This document shows positions 1-11,261 of a stretch of DNA of 30,000 bases, in pieces. Below the pieces are notes generated by a model. It was not told where the DNA came from. It searched no databases and saw nothing but the letters and a program-made list of their open reading frames with translations. Source of the DNA: Theodoxus fluviatilis (taxonomy: Eukaryota > Mollusca > Gastropoda > Cycloneritida > Neritidae); the NCBI GenBank assembly GCA_034096865.1, contig JAWQFJ010016970.1, positions 2,501 to 32,500 of the forward strand. Reading direction: 5' to 3'. The position numbers were made by a program, and so were the translations under genes. Within the stretch, counting starts at the first letter, position 1. Each line of letters opens with the position of its first letter.

Positions 1-304
1 CAGGCTGGTCAGTGTGCAGGGATTTCTTTAAAAAAAAACTAAACCGCTGTTTTAAAACGCCTTCGTCGTAAAACCAGACATAGATCGAGTGCTAAAAGCG
101 TGCAGCACGAGCGAGTGATGACCATAGCAGAAGTATGACCAGTCTTAAAGTAATTTGCATGTCGTTCCCCGTATTTTAATAGTTAAATGTTGGACAGAGG
201 TTGAATAGAAAATTGATCCTTAACTTCTTGTCAGCAGTATTTTTCAGGTATTGGCAGGAGCATTTTAATGCGGATTCGTGCAAATTCTCAGCCACAATGA
301 AAAC
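1..304. other. Unassigned sequence
   Basis: No gene, RNA or repeat structure recognised here. Long open frames that enter it on the minus strand come from the CA/CAGA array downstream and are not coding evidence. Confidence 0.5.
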
Positions 305-407
305 ATATACATGGAATTGGAGATGGGTGGATGGATGGCTGGCTGGATTGATGGTTGGATGAACGGACGAACGAATGAATGCAAGGAAAACACACTTAGG
401 CGGAAGA

Positions 408-408
<1 letters not shown>

Positions 409-446
<38 letters not shown>

Positions 447-517
447 GGCAGGCAGGCAGGCAGGCAGACAGACAGACAGACAGACAGACAGGCAGACAGA
501 CAGACAGGCAGGCAGGC

Positions 518-557
<40 letters not shown>

Positions 558-592
558 CGACAGACAGACAGATAGACAGACAGACAGACAGA
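409..592. repeat. CAGA/CAGG tetranucleotide array
   Basis: About 46 tetranucleotide units, mostly CAGA, with blocks of CAGG variants near 446-466 and 506-518. A short GGATGG-rich stretch (about 325-372) precedes it. The array is open in several frames on both strands because it contains no stop triplets, so predicted proteins rich in TDRQ or CLSV are artefacts. Confidence 0.95.
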
Positions 593-860
593 CACGCACA
601 CACGCACACACGCACATGTAAACACACAAACACACACACACACACATAAATACACACATACACACACATACACACACACACACACACACACGCAAACACA
701 CACAAGCACACACATACGCACTGAGGCACACAGACAGGCAGACCTACAGACCAGCAGACAACTGCACACATACACACAAACGCACACGCACGCGCACGCA
801 CACGCATGCACACGCGCGCACACACACACACACACAAACACACAAACACACACACGCACA
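593..860. repeat. Interrupted CA dinucleotide array
   Basis: An imperfect CA array with frequent CG, TA and AA interruptions, directly abutting the CAGA array. Together they form one low-complexity block of about 450 bp. Confidence 0.93.
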
Positions 861-1114
861 TGAGACAACATATATCAGCAAAGGAATCCACAAGGGAAGA
901 TAATATTGAACGTGACGACAGGGTAGTGGATAACACTGGAGAAGATGGAGCAGGGTCGAGGGATTCATTTTTACAGCGACACCGCTAGAAAATCATACCC
1001 TACGTCCATCAATGCTCCGTTCGTACTGTCTTCTCACCATCCTCTGACTGTCCTCCTTCCCCGTCCTTCATCCTCACCCTCCTCCCTCTCCACTTCGCGT
1101 CCCCAACCCTAACC

Positions 1115-1734
<620 letters not shown>

Positions 1735-1795
<61 letters not shown>

Positions 1796-1934
1796 TGTGT
1801 GTATGTGTGTGTGTGTATGTGTGTGTGTCTGTGTGCTTCTGTGTGTATGTATGTATATATGTATGTGTGTGTGTGTCTGTATGTTTATGTATTGTGTGTC
1901 TGTGTGTGTATGTATGTATGTATGTATGTATGTA

Positions 1935-1982
<48 letters not shown>

Positions 1983-2073
1983 TGTGTGTGAGTAGGTTTG
2001 TGTGTGTGTATATGTGTGTAAGTATGTGTTTGTGTATATATGTGTGGTGTGTGCATGCGTATGGAGTGTGTGT

Positions 2074-2112
<39 letters not shown>

Positions 2113-2159
2113 TAAGTATGTGTTTGTGTATATATGTGTGGTGTGTGCATGCGTATGGA

Positions 2160-2190
<31 letters not shown>

Positions 2191-2210
2191 TGCGTGTGTG
2201 AGGGTGTTTG
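1735..2210. repeat. GT array with internal 94-bp duplication
   Basis: GT units with TGTA interruptions, including a TATG run at about 1908-1940. Within it, a segment from about 2011 to 2070 recurs at 2105-2164 with an offset of exactly 94 bp and no visible differences over about 60 bp, both copies containing GTGCATGCGTATGGAG. This is a recent tandem duplication inside the array. Confidence 0.92.
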
Positions 2211-2227
2211 CGTGCGTATGCATTCCC

Positions 2228-2551
2228 TCACGTGCAACGACCAAAGGGCAGCAAACTGATATTTGTCATAGTACGATCTCGCTTGACCCAGACTTCGATT
2301 CTTTGTTCTGTAAATGCACTCCTCTGGATCGACTTCGGTCCTGGTTTCCTCAAAGCTGCTGCCGCAGTCTCAATGGTCGCCCTGTAGTCCTCCCTGCATG
2401 CTGCAAGTGGCTCCCCTTCTGTGTAAACCATTCCTGCCTGGGCAGTCTGGCGTTTCAGTTGGTCTTTGGAGCGCTTCTGGATGATAATATTCCGACTTGC
2501 TCGCCGTAAGCTCGTCGTACACGATGCGATTTTACCCTGGCAGTCTCGCAA
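2228..2551 (-). CDS. Unrecognised 107-aa open frame
   Basis: A minus-strand frame of 107 codons, not low-complexity, rich in Arg, Lys, Gln and Ala (for example KRSKDQLKRQTAQAG near residues 26-40). I do not recognise a family. No splice context, neighbouring exon or promoter is visible. It may be a fragment of a mobile-element protein, a host exon, or chance; its length is only modestly above what chance gives. The 5' end lies about 100 bp from the candidate transposon that starts near 2657, on the opposite side of a GGCAGCC/GGCTGCC hairpin (2561-2581). Confidence 0.15.
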   Translation of the reverse strand: MRDCQGKIASCTTSLRRASRNIIIQKRSKDQLKRQTAQAGMVYTEGEPLAACREDYRATIETAAAALRKPGPKSIQRSAFTEQRIEVWVKRDRTMTNISLLPFGRCT

Positions 2552-2740
2552 GCGTCACTGTGGCAGCCAATCACGGCTGCCAATAGTGGAGCAAGAGCGT
2601 CAGTAGCGCTCTGCCATTGGGAGATATTTTTGTCAGTCCGTGTGTGGCGTGTGGAATGAGCGCTTTTGCGCGGGAATTGTCTGCCGATAGGGGGCGCTTG
2701 CGATTCGCGTCACTGACTCGCTAGCAGCAAAGGCTGACAG

Positions 2741-2900
2741 TGTATGTTGTGGTTTGTTTTGTTGTTTGTGTCCAGGCCCAGTATTTTCCCGTCTGTTAAC
2801 ACTTGGTTAGATCATCTGCATGATATAAGAAGCCCACCTGTCAAGTTGTGAGATAATTGAGCAAAAAACAACGGAGTTCTGGCCATTTGTAATACAAAAC
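2741..2900 (+). repeat. Direct repeat copy 1 (offset 244 bp)
   Basis: About 160 bp starting TGTATGTTGTGGTTTG that recurs at 2985-3144 with a few substitutions and small indels. Both copies end near TAATACAAAAC. They lie inside the candidate transposon. Confidence 0.9.
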
Positions 2901-2984
2901 ATGCAGGTACACAGAGGTTCTTGTCACGTGACCAAATCGCAGTATTTTGATTGGCGGAATAGCTCTTTGCTGTCTGCTACATCG

Positions 2985-3144
2985 TGTATGTTGTGGTTTG
3001 TTTTGTTGTTTGTTTCCAGGCCCAGTATTTTTCCGTCTGTCAACACTTGGTTAGATCATCTGCATGATATAAGAAGCCCATGCACCCGCCAAGTTGTGAG
3101 ATAATTGAGCAAAAAACAACGGAGTTCTGGCTGTAATACAAAAC
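2985..3144 (+). repeat. Direct repeat copy 2
   Basis: Second copy of the 2741-2900 segment. The 84 bp between the copies include a perfect GTCACGTGAC palindrome (2924-2933). Confidence 0.9.
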
Positions 3145-3455
3145 AGAAAAATTTGGGAGCACTTTTCTTCACAAATATTTTAATCCTTCAAATAAACGTC
3201 ATTAAAAAAATATTAACCGATTAAAAAAAATTCTACAATGTTTCTACTTTTTAGTGCTTTTTAATGATGTATTTTAATCCTCCACCCCCAAAAAAAAATC
3301 ATTGTGACATACCTACATTAGATTAGTATTTAACGAAATTGCCAACAACTTGAACAAGCCACTGAACAAAATCCTGCCATTTTCCACCACTTCGGTAATT
3401 TATAACACATTAACTATCACCGAAAAATATATAGATCAATAACTATTGTACAGCG

Positions 3456-3599
3456 TCAAAACAATGCGATTGTGAATCTGAGAAAACTCTTGAACTGCCT
3501 TGCCACCAAATCAGCCTTTCGTCCAGAGATCCGTGCATTTCTCCGACGTAATGCAGCTCTCAACTCTTGTTTAGTCCACTCTCCGAATGGTTTTGCCAT
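3456..3599 (-). CDS. Short SAP-motif ORF (47 aa), probably a transposon protein remnant
   Basis: Reading from ATG at 3599 down to TGA at 3456 gives 47 residues. Residues 5-35 match the SAP putative DNA-binding motif: an aromatic and Trp entry (FGEW, 5-8), a first helix with TKQELRAALRRRN (9-21), then the hallmark ISGRKADLVAR (24-34). SAP domains are short helix-extended-helix DNA- or chromatin-binding modules, usually at an end of a larger protein. Here the frame stops about 12 residues after the motif, so only an N-terminal module is left. An in-frame TGA lies 10-12 nt upstream of the ATG, which fixes the start. It sits inside the inverted-repeat element at 2657-3766 and reads inward from the right end, as expected for the first exon or N-terminus of a transposon gene whose remainder was deleted. 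A host microgene or the first exon of a spliced gene is possible. Assignment to SAP is by eye. Confidence 0.6.
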   Translation of the reverse strand: MAKPFGEWTKQELRAALRRRNARISGRKADLVARQFKSFLRFTIALF

Positions 3600-3852
3600 T
3601 TTCGATAGTCACATGATGCAGAAAATCGCAAAATAAGGCTCAAAGAGGTTTGCCGGAATGAAAGTTACAGTACGGAACAGATTCACTGACAGAGAAGGTT
3701 GACGCGCCTCGACGGCGCCACCTAGCGGCGAGTTGCTTCCCTTTACCCGCGCAAAAGCGCTCATTGCCTCGTCTACGACGGGCTTTAGGGTGGCTTGCCT
3801 TGGAAAAGACTGTCTTTGGCATTCTTGGTCTTCCTAGCGTGTGGTGTAGCTA

Positions 3853-3960
3853 ACCTTTTCAACTAGAGAAAGAATGAATGATTGGATGGATGACTAGAGT
3901 TATTCAGCCTATGAGCTTTTGTAGGCTATGTAAGTCCATTGATCACGAACAAACTATATA
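3853..3960 (+). repeat. Microsatellite-associated short repeat, copy A
   Basis: Contains CAGCCTATGAGC followed by TTTTGTAGGCTATGTAAG, preceded by a short GGATGGATGA run and followed by an A/T-rich tail. Related copies are at 16330-16415 (+) and 7561-7634 (-). Confidence 0.6.
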
Positions 3961-4004
3961 AATAAGTATATGGTGTCGGAGTATGTGTGAATGTGTGTGA
4001 ATCT

Positions 4005-4424
<420 letters not shown>

Positions 4425-4492
4425 TGTGTTTGTGTGTGCGCATGCGTGCGTCTGTTTGTGTTTTATTCTCTTCTTGGGAATCGCTTAGAAAG

Positions 4493-4540
4493 ATGGGGTG
4501 GGTCAATTCTTACCCCTAACCCACAGGGGATTTTAACCAC
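4493..4540 (+). repeat. Short dispersed repeat, copy 1
   Basis: GGTGGGTCAATTCTTACCCC followed by CTAACCCACAGGG. The same block occurs inverted at 7430-7487, where the C-rich middle is expanded. Confidence 0.6.
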
Positions 4541-5133
4541 AGTGGAAGGCGTGATAATTATAATAGATGGGCCTCTTCGTTGTAAAAGCCTGCCTGTTGT
4601 TGAGTTAATGGGATGTCGACAACAGATGTTGCCATAAAACATCTATAGCTGACTAAGAAGCTGAAAAAAGGGAGGGATATCAGAGTATACACAATGCAGC
4701 TAAAACTCGTTTTGACAATTACTCTTCAGAAATATTTATTTACACGTGAGGGTTAAACGTCCTTTCGCATCTTTTAGTTGATCAAGCATCTAGCAACAAC
4801 CAAAGATCTAATGCTACACCAGATCAACAGTGTAACGCAATATGGCACCGCATGGTTGACCACGGATCTATATATAGATCCGTGCTTAAACGCTCACCTC
4901 CAACACTGCACTAGGATGTGCTAATCGAAACAACTTGACGGGTTTTTTCCCCTTAATAAACAGAGCGCTCAAGATCGAAGGCGTTGCCACAAAGTCATTT
5001 CACTTCTTGGAAGGATAGAAATGTCTACTTTCCACAGTGCCTGCATGCCACTCTGCAGATTGTATGAAATAACTACTAAATTACACTCGTGCACACGACC
5101 ATGACGGCAACCACAGCAATTTCTTTGAAATGG
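4541..5133. other. Unassigned sequence with a palindrome
   Basis: No gene seen apart from the palindrome annotated at 4861-4884. Confidence 0.4.
4861..4884. repeat. Perfect 24-bp palindrome
   Basis: CACGGATCTATA is followed immediately by its exact reverse complement, with no loop. No flanking duplication was identified. Confidence 0.9.
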
Positions 5134-5410
5134 AACGACGAAGGTGGAAATGACGAAGGCGATGACCCTGACGATGACGATCATGACGGCGATGGCGACG
5201 ACGACGACGGCAACGACGATAACGATGATGGTGGTGTTTGGTGGTGGTAAAATTGGTGGTGATAGTAGTGGTGGCAGTGCTGCTGCTGCTGCTGCCGAGG
5301 ATGATGACGTCGATGATGACGATGATGATGATAGTGGTGGTGGCGGTGGTGGTAGTGCTGGTGCTGATGATGGTGAAGATAACGACAATGACGAAGATGA
5401 TAATATGAAA
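5134..5410. repeat. Degenerate GAY/GGT trinucleotide array
   Basis: GAC and GAT triplets grading into GGT and GCT triplets. Frames reading Asp/Gly, Met/Thr or His are repeat artefacts. Confidence 0.9.
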
Positions 5411-6370
5411 AGTGATACAATATTTCGAAAATGAAGATGTTTCTCATTTATATGTTTAACTTTTTTTACCCCTTTGTCATTGCTCTCTACAGAATCAAAC
5501 CCTTTTACCACCACCCTCTTAAGAGCATCTTCCTTTACATGGATGGACAAGCAACAGGCGTGCACTCATGCATGCCTGAACTGTGGATAGTGGAGCTTCC
5601 CTGTGTACATTCAGCGCCGCGGAAACTAGTCAATGGCCGGAGAAGAGTTCACCAGGGGTCATATGGTAATTAGCAGCACAGCCATGATGGTAGCTTGCAT
5701 AACTTCCGGTGCTATATGTTGAGGTATGTTTCGGTTCTGTGTTGAGGAGTGATTATCACTAGATCGTGGCAAAAGAATGGCATTAAAGCATGCAAAAAGT
5801 TAATTAGATTTTAAAAAACTAATCGAAAATAGTCATAATAGACTATTGTAACGTATACTTTTTGCACAAAACCCACAGAAGATAAGTAAACAAACCACAC
5901 CGTACGTACCTAGCAGACAAACACGATCGAACTGTAGCCACTACTCCAGCAGACGATCGAGCTAGTGTGATATAATGTTTCATGTAAAGCTCGAATGAGT
6001 GGCAGCATATAACTTTTTAGTTCTGGCTTGAATTGACAATTTCGTTTCATTGGTCAGGCGAGGACAGAAAATTCACGATCATCGAGTCGATGAGTGCATG
6101 ATCAACTTGCCCGCATTTGGCGTAATGTAGCGTGTAAGATTATGATAAGAAACTGGCATTAAAGCACAAAAGAAAGTTTCATGACAACTAAATTCACCAA
6201 TAATATTAATAACTGACCATTTTTACACCTACAGCTAGTGCTCAAACATTACAAAGCAAACAAAACATACTTCAGGCTCCTACACACGTACCAGTTGTCC
6301 CCAGGTTTTGCTGCCGATCCGGTCAAGAATCGGAACGGTTGACTCATTTGCATAAATCCAGCCTGGTTCT
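5411..6370. other. Unassigned sequence
   Basis: No gene recognised. A motif GGCATTAAAGCA occurs at about 5779 and 6154 in similar AT-rich surroundings, suggesting an old local duplication, but I could not align it convincingly over a longer span. Confidence 0.35.
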
Positions 6371-6497
6371 TGTCCGTAGGGCAGGCTCTATTCCTCGACC
6401 CGGTCTCGACCGATGCGTATGCCTGGCGACGCGAGGATGACGAGAATCTCGCGACTAGTTGCCAATTTAAATGGCGGAGATGTCTCCGCTTCCCACA

Positions 6498-6980
6498 GAA
6501 AACGCTGTAATTGGGGGATACTAAAACCCCATCCAAAGAAAATGTAAGCCATGAACAGCATTAATTTATCAAAGCTGTATGTTGAATGCATCAATAGGTC
6601 GCGAAAGCTCCTACATTGTAAAATTGGAAATGCGGGTCAATGCACCTTCACGTGAAAGCATCTGTCAGTGGTTTTTGTTGCGTGCATGTTCGCACAGAAA
6701 ACGCTGATTTGTGGGGATGCTAGAAACCCATCCTAAGAAAATGTAAGCCATGAAACAGCATTAATTTATCAAAGCTGTATGTTGAATGCATCAATAGGTC
6801 GTGAAAGCTCCTACGTTTCATAATTGCAAATGCAGGTCGACGCATATAGATCTACACGATGAAGCATCTGTCCGCGGCTTGCATGTTCACACAGACATCA
6901 ATAGGCCGTGAAAGCTCCTATATTTTACAAATCGAATGCAGGTCATACGCATAGAGCTACACGTCGAAGCGTCATTGCCA
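6498..6980 (+). repeat. Three partial tandem copies of a dispersed repeat
   Basis: Copy 1 (about 6498-6697) and copy 2 (about 6698-6893) share AAAACGCTG, CCATCC(A/T)AAGAAAATG, AGCATTAATTTATCAAAGCTG and GAATGCATCAATAGGTCG in the same order. Copy 3 (about 6896-6975) holds only the last third. The same block is present inverted inside the MITE at 14991-15474, so this locus is probably a rearranged member of that family. Confidence 0.8.
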
Positions 6981-7429
6981 TAGCTCAGCAGAGGGATGTA
7001 ACTCTAAATTCTGACCTCGCTTCACGTAAATGAAAATCGCTCGAGTGCGCGGTCTCGGTGTAATCGTTGCGTGTGGCTGTCAACCCGATTTTTACATGCA
7101 CGGTCAGACTGGATCGGGAGCAAAATCGGCTTGAAAACCGGTACGTGTATAGGCGCCTTTCTGGGGAGTGTCCCGTTCACGCATCAAAACTCAGTGCACG
7201 AGTGATTGTTTCACTTTTCTCTTATTTGTTTATCTGCTCTGACATGGTAAGCTGGCTGTGCCAAGAAACCAACATCTAAAATAATTAGAGTTAGTTCATA
7301 CATTTTTCTTTCTAAGGTAATGTCCGTGAGGAAGAAAACGCGTTACGTTGACTTTTGCAAGCCCGATGCCTGTCGATGTTACCTCAACAAAATTGAGGTG
7401 ATCGGCGGGGTCGATCCATACCAGCTGAC

Positions 7430-7500
7430 GCTCCCTGTGGGTTAGGGGGGGGTGGGGGTGGGGGTGGGGGGTAAGAATTGACCCACCGCGTCTCCCTTCG
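7430..7500 (-). repeat. Short dispersed repeat, copy 2, with G-rich expansion
   Basis: Inverted relative to 4493-4540. Between the conserved CCCTGTGGGTTAG and GTAAGAATTGACCCACC blocks the middle has expanded into GGGGGT units (about 7446-7470). GATCCATACCAGCTGACG just upstream (about 7413-7430) recurs almost exactly after the CCAT array at 7729-7745. Confidence 0.65.
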
Positions 7501-7560
7501 CGATTCGTAAGAGGTGAATAACTAGGTACATCGTGACTTGATTTGCGCTGACTCGGAACT

Positions 7561-7634
7561 ATTTTAGTGGTTTTGATGCATGGTGGCCTTACATAGTCTA
7601 CAAAGGCTGATAAGCCGTAAAACTCCATTCACCT
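7561..7634 (-). repeat. Microsatellite-associated short repeat, copy C
   Basis: On the minus strand it reads GAATGGAGTTTTACGG, CTTATCAGCC and AGACTATGTAAGGCCACC, close to copy B at 16330-16415. The GATG array lies on its 5' side on that strand, as in the other copies. Confidence 0.7.
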
Positions 7635-7732
7635 ATCCATCCATCCATCCATCCATCCATCCATCCATCCATCCATCCATCCATCCATCCATCCATCCAT
7701 CCATCCATCCATCCATCCATCCATCCATCCAT
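7635..7732. repeat. CCAT tetranucleotide array
   Basis: About 24 near-perfect ATCC/CCAT units. Minus-strand frames reading MDGW are artefacts. Confidence 0.97.
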
Positions 7733-8400
7733 ACCAGCTGACGAAGGACCAACTTGATCCGAAATTGAGAAACACTCCGCCAACGAGTGCCATGGACATA
7801 TTTAATTGTTGTATTCGGAACATTGGCGTACACGTTGGAAGAGTTTAAGAATTATAGGTCTTTGGAAGTCTATTGATTCTTCGTAGCAGGATTCCTGGGA
7901 GATGTCTGCTGATTCTCGCCGGGTGTTTGTCTCGAAAGGTCAGATCTATTCTGTAAATCTTCTTTTTCCATCCTCTTTGTCTAGCTTTGGTCACCCTTTG
8001 CACAATCGGACCTAGATTGGTTTTCTCTGATGGTATGTAGTAGTAGGAGCGTTTGACTCCTCTTAATTTTTCTTTTTGTTAGTTGTTAACGCAATTTTTC
8101 ACGCAGCAAGAAGTCGGCATGGTTGCACGACTCCCGTAGCACAGCTTAGCCGACAGCGCTCGCCTCCTACCAACATGGCTGAAAGCACGTGGCTTCCACA
8201 AATAACTCCGGAAGTGACGACAACGCTTCTCCGGCCATAGTCTGTGTTCAGAATGCACTGTGTACTGAAGCTGCCGGCACATTAACACAGAAGCTTTTCC
8301 CCTTCAAATGTGTCGTGCAAACGGAAACTTGATAATCAAACCATCTCAAATACCCCACCATTGACATTACGGTGTCAGCTGATTCTCTCTGCTCTGCTCA
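7733..8400. other. Unassigned sequence
   Basis: No gene or repeat structure recognised. Confidence 0.4.
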
Positions 8401-8802
8401 GTCATACTGTGAACCCGAGTCAGAAGTGACTCTGGCACAGTTCGCAATGAATGCGTAATAGACTTGACCTTTTGTATTACAGCATTGCGCCAAAAAGAGT
8501 TCGTTCTGATGCTATTTTTTCTTTATTTTTTACAGAAATCCTTCAGATGTCAAAACGTGTTTCTATTTCAACAGAAACATTTTATTTTATCGAATAAACG
8601 CTTGTTTATTGCCTCAACAAGAGTAAGTTAAGAGTTTTGTGCGAAATAATCTTAGAACTACTTTAATGGTGTATGTCAGGGAGCAGATCGGCTATCCCAC
8701 AATCCTCTCGTGTGACCTCCTCTTGCATATTTTGGGTAAAAACCTTCCATCACGTGATGTTAAATGGGCTAGAGAAACTTTCGCCAGTAGGCAAAGTCTC
8801 TA
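8401..8802 (-). repeat. 400-bp dispersed repeat, copy 1
   Basis: The reverse complement of this segment aligns over its length with 19270-19669: the hairpin-forming AGAGACTT...GTTTCTCT end, CACGTGATGGAA, GAGGTCACACGAGAGG, GGGATAGCCGATCTGCTCCC, TTAAAGTAGTTCTAAGA, GTTGAGGCAATAAACAA, GTTTTGACATCTGAA and TATTACGCATTCATTGCGAA. No coding potential is shared, which fits a non-coding mobile repeat. Type not assigned. Confidence 0.85.
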
Positions 8803-9867
8803 GTGAACTAAAATGCTGCTCAGTAAGTTCTAAGCAGGCGGCGCCGATCCTTATTGAAGGTTCCAAGGCCTCGGGCTCTAGATCCAGCTGAGGATAGAGT
8901 AGATCAAGAGCTCGTAACTCCCTTAGGCTGAACTTTGGAAACTTGCACGGTAAATGCTTTCGGGGATTATTTCTCAGAGTGGAGCTGAAGAGACCTAACA
9001 CCGGATTCTGTGTCAAAGCCTTCCTATGTGCGCCGAATGCAAAATACAGGTTGGGGGCAGCTGTGTGCTCTGGCCAGTGGCAGTCACACCCACACACATT
9101 GATACACCTCCACCTCCCCCTCCTCCCCTCCCACCCCCAACCCCCCCACCCCTTTACCCCCTCTCCCTTTCGCTCCAGTGCAAGGTCGGGCAGTTGTGCA
9201 CCTGGTTTTGCTTTGGTTTTGGTTGTGCCGGCATTTTCTAGGGCGAACACAAAGCCGTCTTTCATCAGATGCATGATGGTAGTAACGAATGAGACAATAC
9301 CTGGGTGAGCGTTGCATGCCGCTGACTCATACTGCGAGAAGGCTCACGTCTACCTGCTCGAACTGACATGACCACCAGATGGTTAAAATAATATGCAAAT
9401 GGTACATTCTAGACCTATTACTGGAATACGCGAATGATAAAAGTTAAGCAGTGAATAATATTTTATTCAACTGCATTGCGCAGAAAATAATTTAAAAGCA
9501 TGGTTGAATGATTCGACCAGAGCTTCTTTGTTGTAATTTATTACCCTCCTCTCGTGATTGGAGTTTCAGTTTCGTTTCTTTGTAATTGAATAGCCTCTAC
9601 CACATTTTCTACACAGTCGCACAACATGAAACTACACCTTAGTGATCAGAAAACAGCTTCCAGCAGCCACATCGCTCAACCCTTTACAACAACGCCTTGA
9701 CTCTTTGCTGACTAGTCAGACACAGTGAGCACGCTACAACTGTAGCGTGCAAAAAAGTCGACAGTGCAAAGAAGTCGACGAAAGTTATCAGAGAGTTACC
9801 TCCCTTATTGCTATTTATATAGACTCCAATATCGCACGCCACAGCCAGTACCAGCTTCACCAGACCT
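8803..9867. other. Unassigned sequence with a pyrimidine tract
   Basis: Contains a C/T-rich tract at about 9103-9178. Open frames on both strands cross this tract, show no recognisable domain and are not called as genes. Confidence 0.4.
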
Positions 9868-10560
9868 GGGGCCTGTTCAAGAGGCCTACCGGTACGTACC
9901 GGTTGATACCGTTCGTCTCTTGAACGACTTGGTACGGCTACCGGTATCGACCGGTACGTACCGCGCCGGAACGCTGTTGCGCCTGTATAACCAAAATGGC
10001 TGCCTTCGGGGAAAGGAAGAAAGTCGTAGTCACAAATATGCGCTGTGGCACGCATTTCGACCTGTGATTAATACCCAGTCTATGCGAGACGTTACAAGAA
10101 GTTAGGCTGATATTGTACTTTTCTTTTTTAAAAGAATAACTGCTCTGAAATAATTACCGTGCAAGATGTGAGCAAACATTTCCACGACAGATGGCAAAAC
10201 AATTTCAAGGGAAGCAACTCTTATTCCTTACATTAGCCCTTAGATTGTTGTGTAACCTCCCTTGAAGTGAGCATCGAACTATTCTTGCTTACACCAAGTT
10301 AGCACTGTCGTTTTGACATAAATTTCTATTCGAGCGATGCCGAGCATTCATGCACAGCTACAGCTTAAAGTATTTCATCAACTTCCACAAGGAACGAGCA
10401 GTCTGCAGCTGCTGGTTTCCTCATTTGGTTGAGAAGCGCAATCCGCGACGATGAGAAGGCATCGCGGAAGCCATCTTGGCTACCGTTCGGTCATAACGAG
10501 TCGTTCAAGAGTGCACATTGGTTGCTCGGCTACCGGTAGGTCGTCTTGAACGCACGGCTG
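9868..10560. mobile_element. Candidate MITE with CCGGTA-rich inverted ends
   Basis: The left end reads GTTCAAGAGGCCTACCGGTA (about 9875-9894). The right end, reversed, reads GTTCAAGACGACCTACCGGTA with one extra base (about 10531-10552). Sub-terminal CCGGTACGTACCGG palindromes lie at the left. No protein frame is recognised within the roughly 690 bp. Target duplication not resolved. Confidence 0.45.
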
Positions 10561-10923
10561 CAGATGGCGGCACTTCCTCTTCCAAACTGAATTACTCCTC
10601 CCGTCTGTCTTTGCAGTGCCACTCACGGTGCTGTATCCAGAGGGACATGTGCTGACTCCTGCGTTCCCAAGGTCACGCTCCATCGCTTCCATCTTCGATG
10701 CCGGTCTCGGGCCTATGCACAATATAATGAATAATGAAGTGGAAAGCCCCGGGGTGGTGTCTGTCTGTCTCTGCCTGAATGAAAGGCGCTTTCTATGGTT
10801 CCTTGGTGTTACTGAATCTCGCTGCTTGGTCTAACGTGTATTGGGAATAGATCAACAAGCCGTTCAAAGTCAAATGGTTAGTTTTAGAAAGTGAGGCCTG
10901 ATCGTCTAATGGCCATGATTTTT

Positions 10924-11000
10924 ATTCTCTTTGACGAATAGACATTAATCTGATTCTGTTTGACAAATAGACATTAGTTTTGATCCTGTTTGGAAAATAC
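10924..11000. repeat. Short degenerate tandem repeat (about 28 bp)
   Basis: ATTCTCTTTGACGAATAGAC, ATTCTGTTTGACAAATAGAC and a partial ATCCTGTTTGGAAAATAC occur in tandem. Confidence 0.6.
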
Positions 11001-11120
11001 GTGTGTGTGCATACTTTTTTGCTCTGCAGATATGCATGACATTGCATCGCCGTACCAAAATAGGGTTTGATACCGCGTATACCTTGGTGCAACATGTCCT
11101 GGCGGAACTGACGACATAAT

Positions 11121-11261
11121 GGGCGCGTTTGTTAGGCAAGTGGCTCGCCTCGATGGCTAGTCGAGGGCGAGCGAGACGCACCTACGGCTAATGAGCGAGG
11201 AACGTAGGCAACGTCTAGTCCTCGAGATTCTCTCGAGATTCTGTGCCTAATAAACGCGTCC
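11121..11261. mobile_element. Candidate 141-bp MITE
   Basis: Left end GGGCGCGTTTGTTAGGCA pairs with right end TGCCTAATAAACGCGTCC (two mismatches of 18). The interior is CG-rich and holds a direct repeat of CTCGAGATTCT. No clear target duplication. Confidence 0.5.

Larger units (their letters stand above)
2657..3766 (-). mobile_element. Candidate DNA-transposon derivative with inverted ends and a SAP ORF
   Basis: The ends share a perfect 20-bp inverted match: AATGAGCGCTTTTGCGCGGG at 2657-2676 and its reverse complement at 3747-3766. Similarity continues inward, with a gap, as GCCGATAGGGGGCGC (left) against GCCGCTAGGTGGCGC (right, reversed). Inside lie two 160-bp direct repeats and, on the minus strand, a short SAP-domain ORF. 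The size (about 1.1 kb) and single small ORF fit an internally deleted, non-autonomous derivative of a larger element. No convincing target-site duplication was seen, so the true ends may lie slightly further out. The superfamily is not assigned. Confidence 0.5.

Noticed and set aside
408..600. Possible CRISPR-like regular array
   Set aside because: A simple tetranucleotide repeat with no spacers. No CRISPR array anywhere in the window.
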